64,000 nucleotides of DNA from Halomonas sp. YLGW01 (GCF_014840935.1 NZ_CP062005.1:2108001-2172000); one strand, 5' to 3'. Shown: positions 29,302 to 38,582, counted from the first letter of the stretch. Notes: generated by a model not told the origin, from the letters alone. A program made the numbers and translations.

Positions 29302-29379
29302 GCCCGGCATCTTCCTTCAAGAATGAATCACTTAAGCGGGGAGTCTTACACAGGGGCGAGCCTAGCGCACTAAACAGAA

Positions 29380-29397
29380 GGGTACAGCGGCGTACCC
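29380..29397 (-). terminator. Candidate trp attenuator hairpin
   Basis: GGGTAC (29380-29385) pairs with GTACCC (29392-29397) across a six-base loop. On the minus strand the stem is followed by TTCTGTTTA, giving a modest intrinsic terminator about 18 bases after the leader peptide stop and about 80 bases before trpE. A competing pairing, GCGG with CCGC inside the same region, would exclude it. The stem is only six base pairs. Confidence 0.5.
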
Positions 29398-29414
29398 GCC
29401 TCGCCTGGTCGGCA

Positions 29415-29504
29415 TCACCATCGCCAACGCTTGACGTCACGCATCAGGCCCGCAGGGCCCTGGTGAAGTGCATCTTGAGAGGAGTGACGGGTGTCCAGCG
29501 TCAT
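29415..29504 (-). CDS. trpL: Candidate trp operon leader peptide
   Basis: A 29-codon reading frame from the ATG at 29504 ends with codons for MRDVKRWRW followed by TGA at 29415-29417. Two tryptophan codons in the last three sense codons, upstream of trpE and just before a hairpin with a T-rich tail, is the arrangement of ribosome-mediated attenuation leaders. GGATTCCCC before the ATG is only a fair ribosome site; an internal ATG at 29444 gives a nine-residue alternative without a good site. No coding homology can be invoked for so short a peptide. Confidence 0.6.
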   Translation of the reverse strand: MTLDTRHSSQDALHQGPAGLMRDVKRWRW

Positions 29505-29571
29505 GGGGAATCCGTTATAACAAAATATTATTGCTTAGGCGTTTTTTATAGCCCCGCTTTAAAAAAGAACC

Positions 29572-30237
29572 CTAAACGAGTTCAGAAAGCGATTCAACTA
29601 CCGCATCGGGGCCACTGTCGGTCACCGATTCGCCGTGATTGTACCCATAAGGCACGGCCAGGGTGCGAAAGCCGGCGCGCTTGCCGGCCTCGATGTCGTG
29701 GCGTGAATCACCGACCATCAGGCAGGCCTCCGGCGACAGCCCGAAATGCGCCGCCGCATGCAGCAAGGGCGCCGGATGGGGTTTCTTCTCGTCGAGTGAA
29801 TCGCCGCCCAGGCAAAGGGCGAAGGCGTCATTGAGCGCAAAGTGCTCAAGGATCGGGGCGATGAAGGCCTGCGGCTTGTTGGTGATCAGGACCAGCGACA
29901 ACCCATGGGCGATGAGCCCCTCAAGCGCCTCGCGCACCCCGGGATAAAGCCGGGTGCGCTCAACCGGTGAGGCGTGGTAATGCGCGAGAAAGCGTGCATG
30001 GCAGGCCTCGAGCACACCTTGATCCGCCGGGCGCTCAAGCGCCGCCTCAAGGGCCCGCTCGACCAGGCGCCAGGACCCGTTACCGACCCAGTCCCGCACC
30101 CGCGCCTCGCCGACCGGGGCGACCCCCTGATCCTCGAGGGCGGCATCCACCGCCACCGCCAGATCCGGGACCGAGTCGATCAGGGTGCCATCTAGGTCAA
30201 AAGCCACCAGGCGGATGTCGCGAACCAGGTCATGCAT
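29572..30237 (-). CDS. gph: Phosphoglycolate phosphatase (HAD superfamily)
   Basis: The 221-residue HAD hydrolase has motif I FDLDGTLIDS near residue 13, motif II LVLITNKP with its threonine, the lysine in EKKPHPAPLL, and motif IV MVGDSRHDIEAG. It removes phosphate from 2-phosphoglycolate arising from DNA repair or oxygenase side reactions. Gene order rpe-gph-trpE is common in pseudomonads and relatives, and here the three are in that order on the minus strand but with extra genes between rpe and gph. Other HAD phosphatases cannot be excluded on motifs alone. Confidence 0.9.
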   Translation of the reverse strand: MHDLVRDIRLVAFDLDGTLIDSVPDLAVAVDAALEDQGVAPVGEARVRDWVGNGSWRLVERALEAALERPADQGVLEACHARFLAHYHASPVERTRLYPGVREALEGLIAHGLSLVLITNKPQAFIAPILEHFALNDAFALCLGGDSLDEKKPHPAPLLHAAAHFGLSPEACLMVGDSRHDIEAGKRAGFRTLAVPYGYNHGESVTDSGPDAVVESLSELV

Positions 30238-30301
30238 AAAAAATTCCTTCCTTCTCAGAGTTTTTAGCGGTGTCTACAGGCCAACATCCATTTTATGCAT
30301 G
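30231..30301. promoter_or_regulatory. 11-base inverted repeat spanning the gph promoter side
   Basis: CATGCATAAAA (30231-30241) recurs inverted as TTTTATGCATG (30291-30301), 49 bases apart, in the AT-rich region between divergent gph and ndh. The left arm covers the gph start codon (30235-30237). A second palindrome GTAATATTAC immediately follows the right arm (30301-30310). The pair could be two operator sites for one regulator; which one is unknown. Confidence 0.4.
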
Positions 30302-30520
30302 TAATATTACGAAAAAACATGGCCAAAACTCGCCCTTCCCCATAGGCAGAGGCCCGACAGAGGCATATCCTAGGCATCAGCCGTCGCCGCTACCAGGTGG
30401 AGAGCCCTCGGGGGATCGACGTTCGCGCCTCATCGCGTCCAGCAGTCCCCATGAGACGCCCTGCCTGACCCAGGCGATTCTTGCGTCTCTCAACCTTTCC
30501 ACTCATCAACGGAGTGTCCC

Positions 30521-31822
30521 ATGTCTCTACCACGCATCGTGGTGGTCGGCGGTGGCGCCGGCGGGCTCGAGCTGGTGACTCGGCTAGGCCGCAAGCTGGG
30601 CAAACGCCAGCGCGCCGAGATCGTGCTCGTCGACCGCAACCCCACCCACATCTGGAAGCCGCTGCTTCACGAGGTCGCCACCGGCGTGCTCGATTCCGGC
30701 CTCGACGAGGTCTCCTACCAGGGCCATTCCAAGGCCCACGGCTATCGCTTCCAGCGCGGCACCCTGAGCAACCTGGATCGCGATGCCAAGAAGCTGACCC
30801 TGGCGCCGATTATCGATGACGACGGCGAGACGGTGGTCCTGCCCTCCCGTGAGCTGGACTACGACTACCTGGTGTTGTCGCTGGGTAGCGTCTCCAACGA
30901 TTTCGGCACGCCGGGCGTCGCCGAACATGCCCACTTCCTCGATAGCCCGCACCAGGCGGAGGCCTTCCGCCACGACATGCTCAACACCTTCCTGCGCTAC
31001 AGCGACCCGGAGCGCCGCGTCCACCCCAAGCTGGCGGTCGGCATCGTCGGCGCCGGTGCCACGGGGGTGGAGCTGGCCGCCGAGCTGTACGGTGCCTCGA
31101 AGATGCTCAACAGCTATGGCTTCACGGAGCTCAAGAGCACACAGCTCGAGGTCCACCTGATCGAGGCGGCCCCGCGGATCCTGCCGGCCCTGCCCGAGCG
31201 CATCAGCCAGGCGGTGCACAAGGAGCTCGAAAACCTGGGCGTGAACGTGCACGTGGATACCAAGGTGACCTGTGCCGATGAAGAAGGCTTCATGACCGCC
31301 GAAGGCACCCGCATCGAGACCGATCTCAATGTCTGGGCGGCCGGCATCAAGGCTCCCGCCTTTCTCTCCGAGCTGGGGCTCTCCACACAGCGCAACCACC
31401 AGCTCAAGGTCGAGCGCACCCTGCAGAGCATCGATGACCCGCACATCTTCGCCTTCGGCGACTGCGCCAGCTGCCCTCAGGATGACGGCAAGACGGTACC
31501 TCCGCGGGCTCAGGCAGCCCACCAGCAGGCCGGCACCCTCTTCCGCAACCTGGTCGCCACCCTCGACGGCAAGCCGCTCAAGGACTTCACCTTCCAGGAT
31601 CGCGGCTCGCTGATCTCGCTGGCGCACTTCGATGCCGTGGGCTCGCTGATGCGCGGCGCCTCCGCGCGTTCGCTGTTCATCGAGGGCCGCCTGGCCAAGG
31701 TCTTCTATGCCTCGCTCTATCGCATGCACCAGCTCGCCATCCACGGCACGGTGAAGACCGGCATGACGGTGGTCGTCGATGGCCTCAACCGCTTCCTCAA
31801 GCCGAAGATGAAGCTGCACTAA
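30521..31822 (+). CDS. ndh: Type II NADH:quinone oxidoreductase
   Basis: The 433-residue flavoprotein has the FAD-binding GGGAGGLELVTRLG near residue 10, WKPLLHEVATGVLDSGLDEVSY region, the NADH-binding GIVGAGATGVELAAEL near residue 172, and FAFGDCASCPQDDGKTVPPRAQAAHQQA region that closes the FAD site. It passes electrons from NADH to quinone at the inner face of the membrane without pumping protons; the C-terminal amphipathic region could anchor it. It is divergent from gph and ends in a strong terminator. Sulfide:quinone reductase is a more distant alternative. Confidence 0.92.
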   Translation: MSLPRIVVVGGGAGGLELVTRLGRKLGKRQRAEIVLVDRNPTHIWKPLLHEVATGVLDSGLDEVSYQGHSKAHGYRFQRGTLSNLDRDAKKLTLAPIIDDDGETVVLPSRELDYDYLVLSLGSVSNDFGTPGVAEHAHFLDSPHQAEAFRHDMLNTFLRYSDPERRVHPKLAVGIVGAGATGVELAAELYGASKMLNSYGFTELKSTQLEVHLIEAAPRILPALPERISQAVHKELENLGVNVHVDTKVTCADEEGFMTAEGTRIETDLNVWAAGIKAPAFLSELGLSTQRNHQLKVERTLQSIDDPHIFAFGDCASCPQDDGKTVPPRAQAAHQQAGTLFRNLVATLDGKPLKDFTFQDRGSLISLAHFDAVGSLMRGASARSLFIEGRLAKVFYASLYRMHQLAIHGTVKTGMTVVVDGLNRFLKPKMKLH

Positions 31823-31853
31823 GTCCGACTCGATCGGCCGCTGCGCGGCGCTG

Positions 31854-31895
31854 CAACTAAAAGGCCGCCGAGGACACTCGGCGGCCTTTTAGTTG
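31854..31895. terminator. Terminator between ndh and the MscS gene
   Basis: A 19-base-pair perfect stem (31854-31872 with 31877-31895, loop GACA) contains AAAA and TTTT in its arms, so it works in both directions between these convergent genes. Confidence 0.93.
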
Positions 31896-31947
31896 TGTGG
31901 CGCTGCCGAGCGCCACAGGTGAAGAATCGTGGATCAACGCCCGTGGA

Positions 31948-32790
31948 TCAGGGCCTGGATACCCCAGCCTTCTGATCATCGTGGTGATAGACATGCACGT
32001 CGCGCTGCGGGAAGGGAATGCTGATGCCTTCGGCATCGAAGCGCCGCTTGATCTCCTCGGTCATTCCCCAGTACACGTCCCAGTAATCGCTGGCCTTTAC
32101 CCAGGGCCGCACGATCCAGTTCACACTGGAATCCATCATCGCGCTCATGCGGATATTGGGCGCCGGCGTCTCGAGCACCCGGCCATCATTGGCGACTACC
32201 TCTTCGAGCACCCGGCGCACGGTATCGATATCGACCTCATAACCGACACTCGCCACCAGGTCGACCCGACGGGTATCGTGCGCGGAGTAGTTGGTAATGG
32301 CACCGTTCATCATCTGACCGTTGGGCACGATGATCTTGCGGTTGTCACCGGTCTTGAGCTCGGTGGTGAAGATCTGCACGTCATCGACGGTGCCGGCCAC
32401 GCCACCGGCCTCGACGTAGTCGCCGATCTTGTAGGGGCGAAAGATGATCACCAGCACCCCGGCGGCGAAGTTGGCAAGCGAGCCCTGCAGCGCCAGGCCG
32501 ACGGCCAGGCCGGCGGCACCGAGCACCGCGATCAGCGAGGTGGTCTGGATGCCGACCTGGTTGATGGCGGCCAGCACCACCACAATCAGCAACAGGGTCC
32601 GCACGATGTTGCCGAGGAACTTGACCAGCAGCGGCTCGACCTTCGCCCGCTCCATTGCCCTGAGACTCAGCCGGTGCACCAGCGATATCACCCAGCGGCC
32701 GATCACAAAGATGGCGATGGCGGCCACCAGGTCGACGGCGAAGCCGGCGCCGGCGGTCTTCAGGTAGGTCATCAGGGCATCCATTTCCAT
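31948..32790 (-). CDS. mscS: Small-conductance mechanosensitive channel (MscS family)
   Basis: The 280-residue protein has three N-terminal membrane helices, the third being the pore helix with the GAAGLAVGLALQGSLANFAAG glycine/alanine pattern, then the beta domain FRPYKIGDYVEAGGVAGTV and IIVPNGQMMNG, both hallmarks of MscS. It releases solutes on hypo-osmotic shock, useful for a halophile. The ATG at 32790 has GAGGACGTGCT upstream and gives the usual length; the frame is open to 32811. It converges on the ndh terminator. Confidence 0.93.
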   Translation of the reverse strand: MEMDALMTYLKTAGAGFAVDLVAAIAIFVIGRWVISLVHRLSLRAMERAKVEPLLVKFLGNIVRTLLLIVVVLAAINQVGIQTTSLIAVLGAAGLAVGLALQGSLANFAAGVLVIIFRPYKIGDYVEAGGVAGTVDDVQIFTTELKTGDNRKIIVPNGQMMNGAITNYSAHDTRRVDLVASVGYEVDIDTVRRVLEEVVANDGRVLETPAPNIRMSAMMDSSVNWIVRPWVKASDYWDVYWGMTEEIKRRFDAEGISIPFPQRDVHVYHHDDQKAGVSRP

Positions 32791-32937
32791 AGCACGTCCT
32801 CGAAGGCTCAAGCGGTGTGCTCACCGCAGGGTTGGTCAAATAGACGGTCAAACAGCAGGTCAGACATAGGAGCCGTCATCGATACCCGGCGGCGGTGCGG
32901 TGCGGGGCGCTGCGATGACTCTCCCTTATATAGAGCA

Positions 32938-33246
32938 TCATGGAGGGGATAGCACCTGCTGATGCACTTGACCTGGCGCTTCATTACGACGCGCCTCGAG
33001 CCAGGCACGCTTGCCCGCCGCCGACAGCCGTTTCACCCGCGCCTCGAGCCGCAGAGCCTCCCCCCGCTCGCCCACGGCCTCGTGGTGCATGAGGGTCAGC
33101 GGCCCCTTGCCCCGTAGGGCCTTGGCGCCGCGAACGCCGCCGCGGTGCTCCTCGAGACGCCGCGACACATCGGTGGTGATACCGGTGTAGAGATGACCAG
33201 CGGCGGTCTCGAGCATATAGAGATGCCAGCAGGGCGAGACTGTCAT
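32938..33246 (-). CDS. GIY-YIG superfamily protein (YhbQ/UPF0213-like)
   Basis: The 102-residue protein is a single GIY-YIG nuclease fold. [30 protein letters not shown] region at residues 8-36 contains the split GIY...YIG-like motif (LYM...YTG) and the conserved arginine, and [19 protein letters not shown] supplies the glutamate helix. Small proteins of this family are of uncertain role, perhaps DNA repair. It ends 6 bases from the start side of rpe and shares its strand, so it may be transcribed after rpe. Confidence 0.85.
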   Translation of the reverse strand: MTVSPCWHLYMLETAAGHLYTGITTDVSRRLEEHRGGVRGAKALRGKGPLTLMHHEAVGERGEALRLEARVKRLSAAGKRAWLEARRNEAPGQVHQQVLSPP

Positions 33247-33251
33247 GCGAC

Positions 33252-33950
33252 TCAGACCTTCGCCAGCTCGTCGCGGAAGGCCTGCATCACGCTCTCATAA
33301 CGGTTCGGGTCGTCGGGGTTGCGGGCCTTGAACACCGCCGAGCCGGCGACGAAGGTGTCGGCCCCGGCACGGGCGATCTCGGCGATGTTGTCGACCTTCA
33401 CCCCGCCGTCGATCTCCAAGCGGATGTTGCGGCCGCTGGCATCGATGCGTCGGCGCACCTCGCGCAGCTTGTCGAGGGTGCCGGGGATGAACGACTGGCC
33501 GCCGAAGCCCGGGTTGACGCTCATCAAGAGGATCATGTCGACCTTGTCCATCACGTAATCGAGATAGGACAGCGGCGTGGCCGGGTTGAACACCAGGCCG
33601 GCCTGGCAGCCACCATCGCGGATCATCGCAAGCGAGCGATCGATATGGTCGGAGGCTTCCGGGTGGAAGGTGATATAGCTGGCACCGGCATCGATGAAGT
33701 CGCCGATCAGTCGATCCACCGGGCGCACCATCAGGTGGGCATCGATGGGGGCGGTGACGCCGTGCTTGCGCAACGCCTCGCAGACCATCGGGCCGATGGT
33801 CAGGTTGGGCACATAGTGATTGTCCATGACGTCGAAATGCACGATGTCGGCGCCGGAGGCCAGCACATCATCGACTTCTTCCCCGAGGCGGGCGAAGTCG
33901 GCAGAAAGAATCGAGGGTGCGATCTTGAAGTCTGGCGTTGCATCGCTCAT
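33252..33950 (-). CDS. rpe: Ribulose-phosphate 3-epimerase
   Basis: The 232-residue TIM barrel interconverts ribulose-5-phosphate and xylulose-5-phosphate in the pentose phosphate pathway. It contains [17 protein letters not shown] near residue 10, [17 protein letters not shown] with metal-binding His and Asp, [25 protein letters not shown] and [12 protein letters not shown]. The ATG at 33950 gives a normal N-terminus; AAGGAG lies about twelve bases upstream. It would ordinarily sit next to gph, but four other features separate them here. Confidence 0.96.
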   Translation of the reverse strand: MSDATPDFKIAPSILSADFARLGEEVDDVLASGADIVHFDVMDNHYVPNLTIGPMVCEALRKHGVTAPIDAHLMVRPVDRLIGDFIDAGASYITFHPEASDHIDRSLAMIRDGGCQAGLVFNPATPLSYLDYVMDKVDMILLMSVNPGFGGQSFIPGTLDKLREVRRRIDASGRNIRLEIDGGVKVDNIAEIARAGADTFVAGSAVFKARNPDDPNRYESVMQAFRDELAKV

Positions 33951-34163
33951 GGGCAGGGCTGGCTCCTTGGAAAGGATGAATGGCGAGATAACAGGCCGCC
34001 ATTCTAGCAGCAAGGCCGGGCGCCGGCGCCCCCGGCAGACCAGGATGGCCGGAGCCAGATGACTGCCGCTCACCTGTCGGGCATTTCCTTGCGGCCCCTG
34101 CGCATAGCGACAATAGTGGGTAGCGAGAAGAGTGAAGAGCCCCCCATCACCAAGGAGACGGTC

Positions 34164-35894
34164 ATGCCCCCATTCCCCCTTCGACGCTCGCTGGCCCTTG
34201 GCCTGCTGGCCGGCACCCTGTCATTCGCCCCCGGCGCCTTCGCCCAGCAGGCGATCCTCGAGGGCGAACGCTTCCACCCGGAAGTCGGCACCCAGGGCAT
34301 GGTCGCCACCAGCCACTTCCTCGCCTCCCAGGTGTCACATGACGTACTGGCCGACGGGGGCAATGCGGTGGATGCCGCGGTCAGTGCCGGCTTCGCCCTG
34401 GCGGTCACCCAACCCCGTTCGGGCAACATCGGCGGCGGGGGCTTCATGCTGATCTCGGATGAAGCGAGCGGCGAGGTCATCGCCATCGACTACCGCGAGA
34501 TGGCGCCGGCCGCCGCCACCGAGACCATGTTCCAGGACGCGGACGGCAACCCGGTGACCGAGCGCTCCCGCTTCACCCACCTGGCGGCCGGGGTACCGGG
34601 CACCGTCGCCGGCCTGGCCATGGCTCTCGAACAATACGGCACCATGAGCCTGGCCGAAGCCTTGGCCCCAGCCATCGATCTGGCCGAGAACGGTTTCCCG
34701 CTGCCTCAGCGCTTCGTCGACGGCATCCGAGATGCCCGCATGAACTTCGAACCCTGGGAGGCCTCCAGAGCGAAGTTCTTCAAGGAAGATGGCAGCCCCT
34801 ATCGGGTCGGTGACACCTTCCGTCAGCCGGATCTCGCCGCCACCCTCAAGCGCATCGCCGCCGAGGGAGCCCGGGAGTTCTACGAAGGCGAGACGGCCGA
34901 GATGATCGTTGCCGAGATGCAGGCCCATGACGGCCTGATCACCATGGAGGACCTGGCCGCCTACCAGCCGATCATTCGCGAGCCGAGCCACGGCACCTAT
35001 CGCGGCCATGACATCTACGCCATGAGCCCACCCTCTTCCGGCGGCGCCCACATCGTGCAGATGCTCAACATTCTCGAGGACTATGATATCGGCGCCATGG
35101 GCTTCAATTCCGCGGCCACCATCCATGTGATGGCCGAGGCCATGAAGCGCGCCTACGCCGATCGCTCCGAATATCTGGGCGACACCGACTTCGTCGAGGT
35201 ACCCCTTGCGGGCATTACCTCCAAGGCCTACGCCAGTGAGCTTCGCGAAGGCATCGACATGGACGAGGCCACCCCCAGCGCCACCCTGGCACCGGGCAAC
35301 CCGCTGCCCTACGAGTCCAACGAGACCACTCACTTCTCGATCACCGACGGCAATGGCCTGGCGGTCTCCAACACCTACACCATCAACTTCAGCTACGGCT
35401 CGGGGATCGTGGTCGATGGCGCCGGCTTCCTGCTCAACAACGAGATGGATGATTTCTCGGCCAAGCCCGGCGTGCCCAACGCCTATGGCCTGATCGGCGG
35501 CGAGGCTAACAAGGTCGAGCCCGGCAAGCGCATGCTCTCTTCGATGACGCCGACCATCGTCAAGAAGGACGGCAAGAACTTCCTGATCACCGGCAGCCCC
35601 GGCGGCTCGCGAATCATTACCACCACCCTGCAGGTGCTGATGAACGTCATCGATCACCACATGAACATCCAGTCGGCGGTCAGCGCGCCACGCATCCACC
35701 ACCAATGGCTGCCCGACGAGATTCGCATCGAGGACGGCATCAGCCCGGATACGATCGCGCTGCTCGAGGCCAAGGGCCATACCCTCCGCCAGCAGTCCGC
35801 CATGGGCGCGGCCCAGTCGATACTGATCGAGGATGACGCGTACTACGGGGGTGCCGACCCACGGCGCTCGACGTCCTCGGCCATGGGCCTCTAA
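34164..35894 (+). CDS. ggt: Gamma-glutamyltransferase
   Basis: The 576-residue precursor has a signal peptide ([23 protein letters not shown] region, residues about 6-29) and is exported to the periplasm, where it cleaves glutathione and transfers gamma-glutamyl groups. It self-processes at a threonine: [21 protein letters not shown] region near residue 390 carries the catalytic threonine, followed by [18 protein letters not shown] region and [11 protein letters not shown]. The ATG at 34164 follows AAGGAGACGGTC exactly where the signal peptide begins. Transcription is divergent from rpe. Confidence 0.95.
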   Translation: MPPFPLRRSLALGLLAGTLSFAPGAFAQQAILEGERFHPEVGTQGMVATSHFLASQVSHDVLADGGNAVDAAVSAGFALAVTQPRSGNIGGGGFMLISDEASGEVIAIDYREMAPAAATETMFQDADGNPVTERSRFTHLAAGVPGTVAGLAMALEQYGTMSLAEALAPAIDLAENGFPLPQRFVDGIRDARMNFEPWEASRAKFFKEDGSPYRVGDTFRQPDLAATLKRIAAEGAREFYEGETAEMIVAEMQAHDGLITMEDLAAYQPIIREPSHGTYRGHDIYAMSPPSSGGAHIVQMLNILEDYDIGAMGFNSAATIHVMAEAMKRAYADRSEYLGDTDFVEVPLAGITSKAYASELREGIDMDEATPSATLAPGNPLPYESNETTHFSITDGNGLAVSNTYTINFSYGSGIVVDGAGFLLNNEMDDFSAKPGVPNAYGLIGGEANKVEPGKRMLSSMTPTIVKKDGKNFLITGSPGGSRIITTTLQVLMNVIDHHMNIQSAVSAPRIHHQWLPDEIRIEDGISPDTIALLEAKGHTLRQQSAMGAAQSILIEDDAYYGGADPRRSTSSAMGL

Positions 35895-35924
35895 GATACT
35901 GAGAGCCCCTGCCCTGTGACCCAC

Positions 35925-35943
35925 GGCCCGGCACTGCCGGGCC
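35925..35943 (+). terminator. Terminator after ggt
   Basis: An 8-base-pair stem GGCCCGGC/GCCGGGCC with an ACT loop is followed by TTTTCATTTTT, a textbook intrinsic terminator for ggt. Confidence 0.92.
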
Positions 35944-35974
35944 TTTTCATTTTTCCTGCTGCGTTCACGTTCCC

Positions 35975-37195
35975 ATGCCCATCCTGATTCTCGCCATCGC
36001 CGAGCTGCTCGGTACCGCCCTGTGGTTCACTCCCAATGCCGTGCTCCCGGAGCTGATGGTGCTCTGGTCACTGGCGCCGGCCGATCTGGGCTGGCTGACC
36101 GGTGCCGTTCAGGGCGGCTTCCTGCTCGGCACCCTGATCATCGGCCTGGCGGGGCTGGCCGACCGGCTCGATGCCAGCCGACTGTTCGCCGTCTGCTGCC
36201 TGTTGGGCGCGCTCTCCAACGCCCTGCTGCCCTGGGCCGGCGGCCTTTACGGGGCGGTGGGGCTACGCGTGATCACCGGCCTGTGTCTGGCCGGCATCTA
36301 TCCGGTGGGCATGAAGCTGATGGTGGGCTGGACGCCGGGACGCAGCGGCGTTGGCCTGGCCTGGCTGGTGGGCATGCTGGTGCTCGGCACCGCCCTGCCC
36401 CACGGCCTGCGCGCCCTGGGGGCGCTGGAGGGCGTCTCGCTCTCCTGGCGGGGCGGCGTCTGGAGCGCCTCGCTGTTGGCCATGCTGGGCGGGGCCATGG
36501 TCTGGCGACTGGGTGAGGCCCCGCGCCAGGATCGCACCACCCCAGGCGCAATCCCGACACGGGGGACCCGCCTGGCGGGCCTGGCGGCCTTCCGGATCGC
36601 CGATTTCCGCCATGCGGCCGGCGGCTACTTCGGGCACATGTGGGAGCTCTACACCCTGTGGGCCCTGCTACCGCTGATGCTCGCGGCAAGTTGGCCCGGG
36701 CTAAGTACCGCCGAACTGGCCTTCGGGGCCTTCGCGCTGATCGCCATCGGCGGGCCCTGCTGCTGGATCGGCGGAGCCTTCAGCGCGCGCCTGGGCAGCC
36801 GTCAGGTAGCAAGATTCGCCCTCGCGGGCTCCGGCCTGTGCTGTGCGCTCTACCCCCTCCTCGACGGGCTGCCGGCGGCGGGCCTGGTGGCCTTCCTCGC
36901 CCTGTGGAGCGCTCTGGCGGTGGTCGATTCTCCGCAGTTCTCGTCGCTCTCCGCCAAGGCCTGCCCGGCGAGCATCGTCGGCAGCGCCCTGACGCTGCAG
37001 AACGCCATCGGCTTCGCGATCTCCATGCTGTCGCTGCTGATCCTGATTCCGCTGTGGCAGGCCATCGGCCCCTGGCTCGCCTGGCTGCTGCTGCCGGGCC
37101 CCCTGCTCGGCCTGTGGTGCCTGCAGGGCTATGCTCGGCGTCCGGCCACCGCTCTGTCGCCTCCACAAGGGCCTGACCCTGGCGCCCGACGATGA
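35975..37195 (+). CDS. Major facilitator superfamily transporter
   Basis: The 406-residue protein has about twelve predicted membrane helices in two halves with a basic central loop (residues about 185-200). GLADRLDASRLFAV near residue 60 is the MFS loop 2-3 motif in degenerate form, and the tail LQGYARRPATALSPPQ is soluble. The start at the ATG 35975 gives MPILILAIAELLGTALWFTPN, directly a membrane helix. Substrate is unknown; it is encoded alone between ggt and tpm. Related Pseudomonas/Halomonas proteins are annotated only as MFS or CynX-like. Confidence 0.8.
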   Translation: MPILILAIAELLGTALWFTPNAVLPELMVLWSLAPADLGWLTGAVQGGFLLGTLIIGLAGLADRLDASRLFAVCCLLGALSNALLPWAGGLYGAVGLRVITGLCLAGIYPVGMKLMVGWTPGRSGVGLAWLVGMLVLGTALPHGLRALGALEGVSLSWRGGVWSASLLAMLGGAMVWRLGEAPRQDRTTPGAIPTRGTRLAGLAAFRIADFRHAAGGYFGHMWELYTLWALLPLMLAASWPGLSTAELAFGAFALIAIGGPCCWIGGAFSARLGSRQVARFALAGSGLCCALYPLLDGLPAAGLVAFLALWSALAVVDSPQFSSLSAKACPASIVGSALTLQNAIGFAISMLSLLILIPLWQAIGPWLAWLLLPGPLLGLWCLQGYARRPATALSPPQGPDPGARR

Positions 37196-37241
37196 TCAGT
37201 CCCAGGGGGCAAGAGTCGACAGCCAAGACCGCCATGCGGGG

Positions 37242-37898
37242 CTAGTAGCCCGGCCCCTGACCATGCCCCGCCCGCGGACCACGGCGCACCAGCGACCAGA
37301 CACTCTCCCGCCAGCCGTTGGGCTCGGGCTCGCCATCCTCGAGATGCGCCACCTCGAAGTTGGGCCCGAACAGTGCGCGCACCTCATCGGCAGGCACGCT
37401 GTAAGGCGGTCCGGCCTCGTCGCCGGGGGTACGGGTCAGGCTGATCAGCAGCCCCCGAGCACCGGGCGGCATCAACTGCGCCAGGTGAAAGGCGTAGCGC
37501 TGGCGGGTCGCCTCCGGCAGCGCGATCAGGGCCGCCCGATCATAGAAGGCGCCCAGATCCGCGGCCTGCTGGGTGTGGAAGTGGAAGAAATCGCCACACC
37601 ACAGTTCGATGCTACCCTGGCGCCAGATCTCGAAGTCGCCCTGGCGATAGCGGGAGGACTCCCCCCCCTCGGCGATGAACTGCTCGATGGCAAGCGAGGC
37701 CAGCTCGATCCCCAGCACCGGATGCCCCGCGGCGGCGAGCCAGCGCATGTCCAGGCTCTTGCCGCATAGCGGCACCAGCACCTTGGCTCCCTCCTCGACG
37801 CCCAAGCGCGGCCAGTGCCGCACCAGTGCCGGGTGCTCGACCTGGCGGTGAAAGCCGATCCGCCCCTCACGCCAGCGCGAGATCCATTCATTGCTCAT
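37242..37898 (-). CDS. tpm: Thiopurine S-methyltransferase
   Basis: The 218-residue class I SAM methyltransferase begins MSNEWISRWREGRIGFHR and has LVPLCGKSLDMRWLAAAGHPVLGIEL region near residue 42, the SAM-binding segment specific to this family, then YDRAALIALPEATRQRYA. In bacteria such enzymes also methylate selenium and tellurium compounds. The ATG at 37898 is preceded by AGGAGCGCAC. It is convergent with the MFS gene, with only about 46 bases between stop codons. Confidence 0.93.
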   Translation of the reverse strand: MSNEWISRWREGRIGFHRQVEHPALVRHWPRLGVEEGAKVLVPLCGKSLDMRWLAAAGHPVLGIELASLAIEQFIAEGGESSRYRQGDFEIWRQGSIELWCGDFFHFHTQQAADLGAFYDRAALIALPEATRQRYAFHLAQLMPPGARGLLISLTRTPGDEAGPPYSVPADEVRALFGPNFEVAHLEDGEPEPNGWRESVWSLVRRGPRAGHGQGPGY

Positions 37899-37958
37899 GT
37901 GCGCTCCTGTCACATCAGACCCGATCACTCGGCCCCGGTCGCTTCGCTACCCGACGCC

Positions 37959-38582
37959 TCAGAACCAGCGGTCGTTCTTCTTGCGACGCCTGGGCAGGTG
38001 AGGAACGATCAGCCCGACCAGCAGGCCACCGCCGGCCACGCCGCCGCCATACATGAAGTAGCGCAGCAGCAGATCTTCTTCCTGGGTGTCCAGCCGTGCC
38101 TGCAGGCCACGCAGCCGCTCCTGAGACTCACTGTACTGATCCTGCAGCACCTCGTTGCGGCTCTCGAGATCGACGATGCGCGCCTCGCGCTGCTCGAGCG
38201 CGTCGGTCGTGGAGGCCAACCGCCCCTTCCACTGCTCGCTGATGCCCTCGAGTTCGTCGCTCAGGGTCTCGACGCGTTCCTGGAGAACCGGTAACTGGGC
38301 GGTGGCACTTTTCTCCTGCTGAAGGTTGGAGGAGAGGATCCACACCTGATCCCCTCCTGGGCCCTCGACCAGTGAATAGTCCCCGCTGGTCTCGAGTCGC
38401 TCGACCGGGTCCCCCGCGGTCAAGGTACCGATGATGCGGTAGCCATCAGTAGGCCCACTTCTCACGAAGGTGGTGAGTTCGTCCGAGACCCAGAGCTCCG
38501 GGTCAGTGGTCTCCTGGGCCTTGGCCCCCAGCGTCAGGGTCGCCAGGGAGAGCCCCAGCATCACAGAGTTGAATGTTCGCAT
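37959..38582 (-). CDS. TIGR04211-type SH3-domain/coiled-coil membrane protein
   Basis: The 207-residue protein starts with a signal peptide (MRTFNSVMLGLSLATLTLGA, cleaved near AKA-QE), then a bacterial SH3-like domain (residues about 27-90: WVSDELTTFVRSGPTDGYRIIGTL region), a coiled coil (about 95-165) and one C-terminal membrane helix (FMYGGGVAGGGLLVGLIVPHL region) ending in RRRKKNDRWF. The layout matches the TIGR04211 family, whose role in the envelope is unknown. The ATG at 38582 is set by the signal peptide; the ribosome site is weak. Confidence 0.85.
   Translation of the reverse strand: MRTFNSVMLGLSLATLTLGAKAQETTDPELWVSDELTTFVRSGPTDGYRIIGTLTAGDPVERLETSGDYSLVEGPGGDQVWILSSNLQQEKSATAQLPVLQERVETLSDELEGISEQWKGRLASTTDALEQREARIVDLESRNEVLQDQYSESQERLRGLQARLDTQEEDLLLRYFMYGGGVAGGGLLVGLIVPHLPRRRKKNDRWF

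Noticed and set aside
30584-31819. 411-codon open frame on the minus strand
   Set aside because: It is antisense to ndh, whose FAD and NADH motifs are intact.
34335-35924. 529-codon open frame on the minus strand
   Set aside because: It is the complement of ggt, which has a signal peptide and catalytic threonine; the opposite frame shows no motif.
37239-37251. GGGCT/AGCCC mini-hairpin between the MFS gene and tpm
   Set aside because: The stem is five base pairs, overlaps the tpm stop codon and has no T-run; too weak to call a terminator.
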